From contig JAODUP010000166.1 of NCBI GenBank assembly GCA_025642065.1, positions 1 through 64,000 of the forward strand: a DNA stretch of 64,000 bases, given 5' to 3'. Of the stretch, positions 60,409-64,000 are shown in pieces. The DNA is from Paralvinella palmiformis. Taxonomy: Eukaryota; Annelida; Polychaeta; Terebellida; Alvinellidae. The translations under genes and the position numbers were made by a program. Position 1 is the first letter of the stretch, and the number at the start of each line of letters is the position of its first letter. The notes beneath the pieces are model-generated. The model saw nothing but the letters and a program-made list of their open reading frames with translations, was not told the DNA's origin and ran no database searches.

Positions 60409-60981
60409 AATAATGTTTAGTTAGGTTGTATAAGATTAGTCGCGTATATCACATAATCAAATAGCACCAACATGTTTAATAGCAACTCGGCCGATTACCG
60501 ATCTCTTGTAAAAAAACACTGCTTAGCAAAGGTCATCACAAGTAAGGAAATATGCAAAGCTAAGAGTAAGAGCTGAACAATAGGATAAAAAGAGTTATAA
60601 TAAACTTATACATACCACTGCTGCAATAAGTAAAGGCGTTATAAGTTGTCTTTTCTAACGGAAAGACCAACTATACTCAGCAATATGGGGCGGACATTGT
60701 CCAGAAGGCGACACCGTGTTTTCCGAGCTGGAAATCCCTTTACAGTTCGGTTTTAGGATTATTTCATACCCAGACCAGTTCGTCCCACAACCCTTCGTCA
60801 CATAACACTTCGTTATAAATACAAATTCCTTACTCAATATTATCTTTCATATGTCCCTGAGCTGCGACAGATTGAAAAAAATCGTGAAAGACAACACTCA
60901 CTACCACTGAAAATATAAATCCTTTAAATTCTGGTTTTACAACGCTTATTAGTGTTCAATAATTATTGATTCATAATTAAC

Positions 60982-60985
<4 letters not shown>

Positions 60986-61021
<36 letters not shown>
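60986..61021. repeat. (TA)n microsatellite
   Basis: About 36 bp of perfect TA. Confidence 0.95.
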
Positions 61022-61024
<3 letters not shown>

Positions 61025-61374
61025 CTAGGCCTGTTAATTTATGCAGGATACTGGACTAACCAAGTCTTCATTAAAAACACGATTTCTTAATTACAGCTAT
61101 GTAAAAATATTTCAGTCCCTTGGAAAAAAAACTAAAGAACTTGGCAGAAGGTTTAATGACTTTAATGTGTAGTACCAAAAAAATGACACGATATCACACA
61201 TCTCTTTCACTGATTGGACTTACCTGCTGCCAGTTTCATTTCTTTTTTATCAGATAGTCTAGTTTTCTTAAAACATTGTACATATAGTTCTTTAACATTA
61301 GTGTCAACCATTATTGCACATTATCAATTATTTACATCATATTTCCTATCCAACGGGTCAATTAACGTAGTAAA

Positions 61375-61379
<5 letters not shown>

Positions 61380-61417
<38 letters not shown>
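61380..61417. repeat. (TA)n microsatellite
   Basis: About 38 bp of perfect TA. Confidence 0.95.
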
Positions 61418-61420
<3 letters not shown>

Positions 61421-61544
61421 GAGTGATCCACAAGCAAAGATGGTAGACATGGTGGGTTAATCGGATAAGCAATTGAAATTTAAACATAATGAGACGAAAT
61501 GAAGGATCCCTCATATAAAATTTGAACCTCGTTTCCAAAGGTAG

Positions 61545-61548
<4 letters not shown>

Positions 61549-61581
<33 letters not shown>
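61549..61581. repeat. (TA)n microsatellite
   Basis: About 33 bp of perfect TA. Confidence 0.95.
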
Positions 61582-61585
<4 letters not shown>

Positions 61586-61667
61586 TCTGTGATGCCGGTT
61601 TGGCTATGAAGATGAACCTTAAAATTGTCACACATTGCTACTGTGGGCTCTCCAATTTTGTTTCTGT

Positions 61668-61745
61668 TTCCCTTGCTAATGTTCCCATTGTTAGTGTTCC
61701 CCTTGTTAGTGTTTCCCTTTTTAGTATTCGCTCTTTTTTTGGTGT
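61668..61745. repeat. 18-bp imperfect minisatellite
   Basis: Unit of the type TTCCCCTTGTTAGTGTT, about four to five copies with variation. On the minus strand it reads as GNTNKGNT-like six-residue repeats in an open frame (61839-61480), which also runs into a TA tract. Confidence 0.6.
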
Positions 61746-61839
61746 TCTCGCCGTTATCTAAATCAGTGATGTGTTTCGTCTTAGCACTAGTTATACCGAG
61801 ATATAAGTCTGGATACTTGTAGCACGATGCTCTGACCAC

Positions 61840-62356
61840 TGGATGGGTGTCTTTCTGCTATTAATTGATGACGTAAATAAATGTGTGCTAATTTAACCAA
61901 ATTGGGTCAATCCTTTGTGTCGTTATTATTTGTTAAATGTGAGTATAATATGGTTAACCAGCAACGAATATTATAGGGGATAGATAACGTAGACCCCCTT
62001 ATAGTCTATTCCTAGACGTGGAAGGAGGGGGGGGGGATTGTTTGTCCATCCCGGTGACCCAGAGAGTTGTGCCAGCAAGAGTTTTGCCTTCTGCTAAAGA
62101 CACCCAAGCTTGACTAGACTAGACTGATATATGGACTAGACTGATTTATGAACTAAGGGTGGGATAACCTTAACAGAAACCTCAATGGCTGAAGTCAAAG
62201 GTATTCGACCGGACGGCGCGCCCTAATAGACCGCAGTACCATACGTATCACCAACACCTATTATGACTGCATCTCCGGATAATAATGACGTGAACGATGC
62301 TTGCCCTGTAGTCAGTGATCCACAGATAACAGAATCGTTCAGAGTCGCTGCTGTTT
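61840..62356. other. No gene seen
   Basis: Contains a run of G at 62028-62036 and a short duplicated ACTAGACTGATTTATG / ACTAGACTGATATATG pair near 62120-62150. Confidence 0.4.
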
Positions 62357-62552
62357 ATGATCGATGATCGATGTTTTACGGCCACTTTTGTGCACATAGC
62401 AGGCTAAATGTGCCGAGCGACCTCTAAAGGTAATAAAACGAAGTCAAAGATCAAACACCTTTTCAGATATGCCCACGCCGAGATTCGAATACGGGTGGTA
62501 GCGATCTGTGGTCCAACACGCTACCAACTAGACCACGGAGGCGACCCGAGTC
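62357..62552 (-). mobile_element. SINE-B, reverse copy
   Basis: GATGTTTTACGGCCACTTTTG, GAGCGACCTCTAAAGGTAAT, AAAGTCAAAGATCAAACACC, the B-box region CCGAGATTCGAATACGGG and the head ACTAGACCACGGAGGCGACCC (last base not counted). Near full length. Confidence 0.85.
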
Positions 62553-64000
62553 GCTGCTGACCTCGGCTTGTAGCCAAGAAAATAACTAAAATAGTTCGCA
62601 CTCTGAACATGCAGCTGTGGAGTAAAATAATATTTGTCAGCGATCCCCATGTATTAACTGACACCACAAATTAGACAATATAGGTGCTGCTCTGAGCTGG
62701 TATATTCTGGATTTGTAATTGTCGCACTAGATAAGCTAGATATGTAGGTATTTATAGAAATAGAGGCCGCACGGTGATAGCTAAGGTTATTCAGGCAGTG
62801 TTATGTGTTTGGTGTGCTGTACAGGAACTACACCATAGAGACAAATACTACTGTAGTCGAGATATATGGCAGACATTTTTAAGCATATTCCCATCTCACG
62901 GATGGTTCTGTCAAACTTACTCAAAAAACACTTCTTGGATTTTTTAACAGAACGAACGGTTAATTTGTATTGGCATTATTCAGATGGAGATGCTCTTGTC
63001 AAATAGTTTCTAGTAAAGAACACTTCCTATATGATTCACCCTGGTTGTGCAGATGTGATAATGGAATCTACAATTTTCAAATAAAGAATATAGCTGTAGT
63101 TGCAGTACCAAACGGCTAACTAAAGATCGAGTTATTAGTCGACCGCAATTTATCACAACAAATGAAATATACTCTTTGTTTCAAGTTCATTAAAGCAAGC
63201 TTGATTAAGAAACACCCGAAGAAAAACCAGGAGTTCCATAATCCAGGATTTGAAAGCACCAGCTCACAGATGTTGGTGGAAAATGATACCATTCACCATG
63301 AAATAAAGACAGACTGGAATTTAACAAGTTTATGAATGAAAGGTTTACTGTTTGATTGTGCTCAATACTAGGCCTACTAATTGTTCAGTAGTACATGTGT
63401 GGTCAGGAATATTCCTTATGGCAATCGCATATGGATGAATACTATTTTTTGCAAGTTTGAATGTTTATAATTAGACTCCGCTGATACATTATATGTGATA
63501 TGTGAAATGACGCACATTGCGTAGCCTCTTTATTATTAAGATGGATTTATTATTCAACGAATCTTTGTATGCGACTCATTAAAAAAGCGAAAGCTCCATA
63601 ACAATATTGTTTTTGTTCACATTAAACAGAAACATAATTATTTAAAGGAACGATTCACCCACATTATGAATGATGTCAAATTATATGGACACGATCAGTC
63701 ATATGTTAAATAATCCAGTTTAAAGTGCTGGTTAATCGACTATAAATCGTCCTGTGGGCGACCCCATTTTGAAGGCGGATATGCATAGACTGGATGCTCT
63801 TTAAATCTGACGTCACTTAATATAAGTTCTTTGTATTACCCCAGAGATGCCATGTAAAGCGTCTGAAACATGATGATATTTAACACTAAATAAAACACAA
63901 ACAAATCGGGCAGTTTCATTTCTTTATTCAATAGCTCAGAGATACAAAATCCAAACCAAATACAAATCTGCTTCGTTTTCATGCTAGACTAGATAGAATG
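62553..64000. other. No gene supported
   Basis: A 46-codon ATG frame at 62866-63006 (+) is the only short frame with mixed composition; I do not recognise it. The window ends without a feature I can name. Confidence 0.35.

Larger units (their letters stand above)
59797..61379. other. No gene supported
   Basis: TA tracts at 60372-60406 and 60986-61021. A 60-codon Cys-containing open frame on the minus strand (60837-60655) has no family I recognise and no ATG, so I list it only as a possible exon. Confidence 0.4.

Noticed and set aside
62866..63006. 46-codon ATG frame as a small protein
   Set aside because: No family resemblance, no flanking signals that I can see; length is expected by chance.

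Overview
The window is AT-rich animal nuclear DNA, most likely from a lophotrochozoan and perhaps a mollusc. It has split genes with GT-AG introns, degenerate CR1/L2-like LINEs, tRNA-derived SINEs, hAT, pogo and Tc1 remnants, and very many (TA)n, (GT)n and (GA)n microsatellites. The species cannot be fixed from the sequence. Many stretches look like decayed repeats, so most short open frames are noise.

1-28 kb holds a tandem, partly inverted family of sulfotransferase-like genes with single-exon coding regions. Two copies are intact: 14252-15577 (+, 441 aa) and 24889-26172 (+, 427 aa). Five are broken: 5136-6100 (-), 7968-8984 (+), 18356-19405 (-), 21507-22115 (+) and 27713-28000 (+). Flanking DNA was copied with the genes. 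For example, 1.3-3.3 kb matches 17.1-18.0 kb, 13.85-14.33 kb matches 21.09-21.59 kb, and 9-10 kb matches 26.2-27.2 kb. LINEs sit at 3.3-4.9 and 11-13.3 kb.

29.5-41.4 kb holds a complete six-exon gene on the minus strand for ATP23, a mitochondrial inner-membrane metallopeptidase. The model gives 246 aa, with HELTH encoded in exon 4. Its 8.1-kb first intron and its fourth-from-last gap carry a LINE interrupted by a hAT remnant, a second hAT in the opposite direction with a SINE inside it, a pogo-like remnant and a repeat rich in GGAATTG.

41.4-47.6 kb is intergenic and repeat-filled: LINE and SINE copies, and a SINE fused to a LINE whose tail lies only about 70 bp from the stop of the next gene.

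47.66-55.86 kb holds an eight-exon minus-strand gene for a CARD-caspase of 435 aa. All splice phases agree. The catalytic histidine position is proline and the p10 substrate-binding Trp/Arg are replaced, while the cysteine in ACQG is kept. I read it as an intact, expressed-looking pseudo-caspase (an inactive CARD-p20-p10 protein). This is the most interesting single locus here. Its introns hold another LINE, a Tc1 remnant, two SINEs and a copy of a dispersed repeat.

55.9-64 kb has two more LINE pieces, long microsatellites and one SINE, with no gene I can support.
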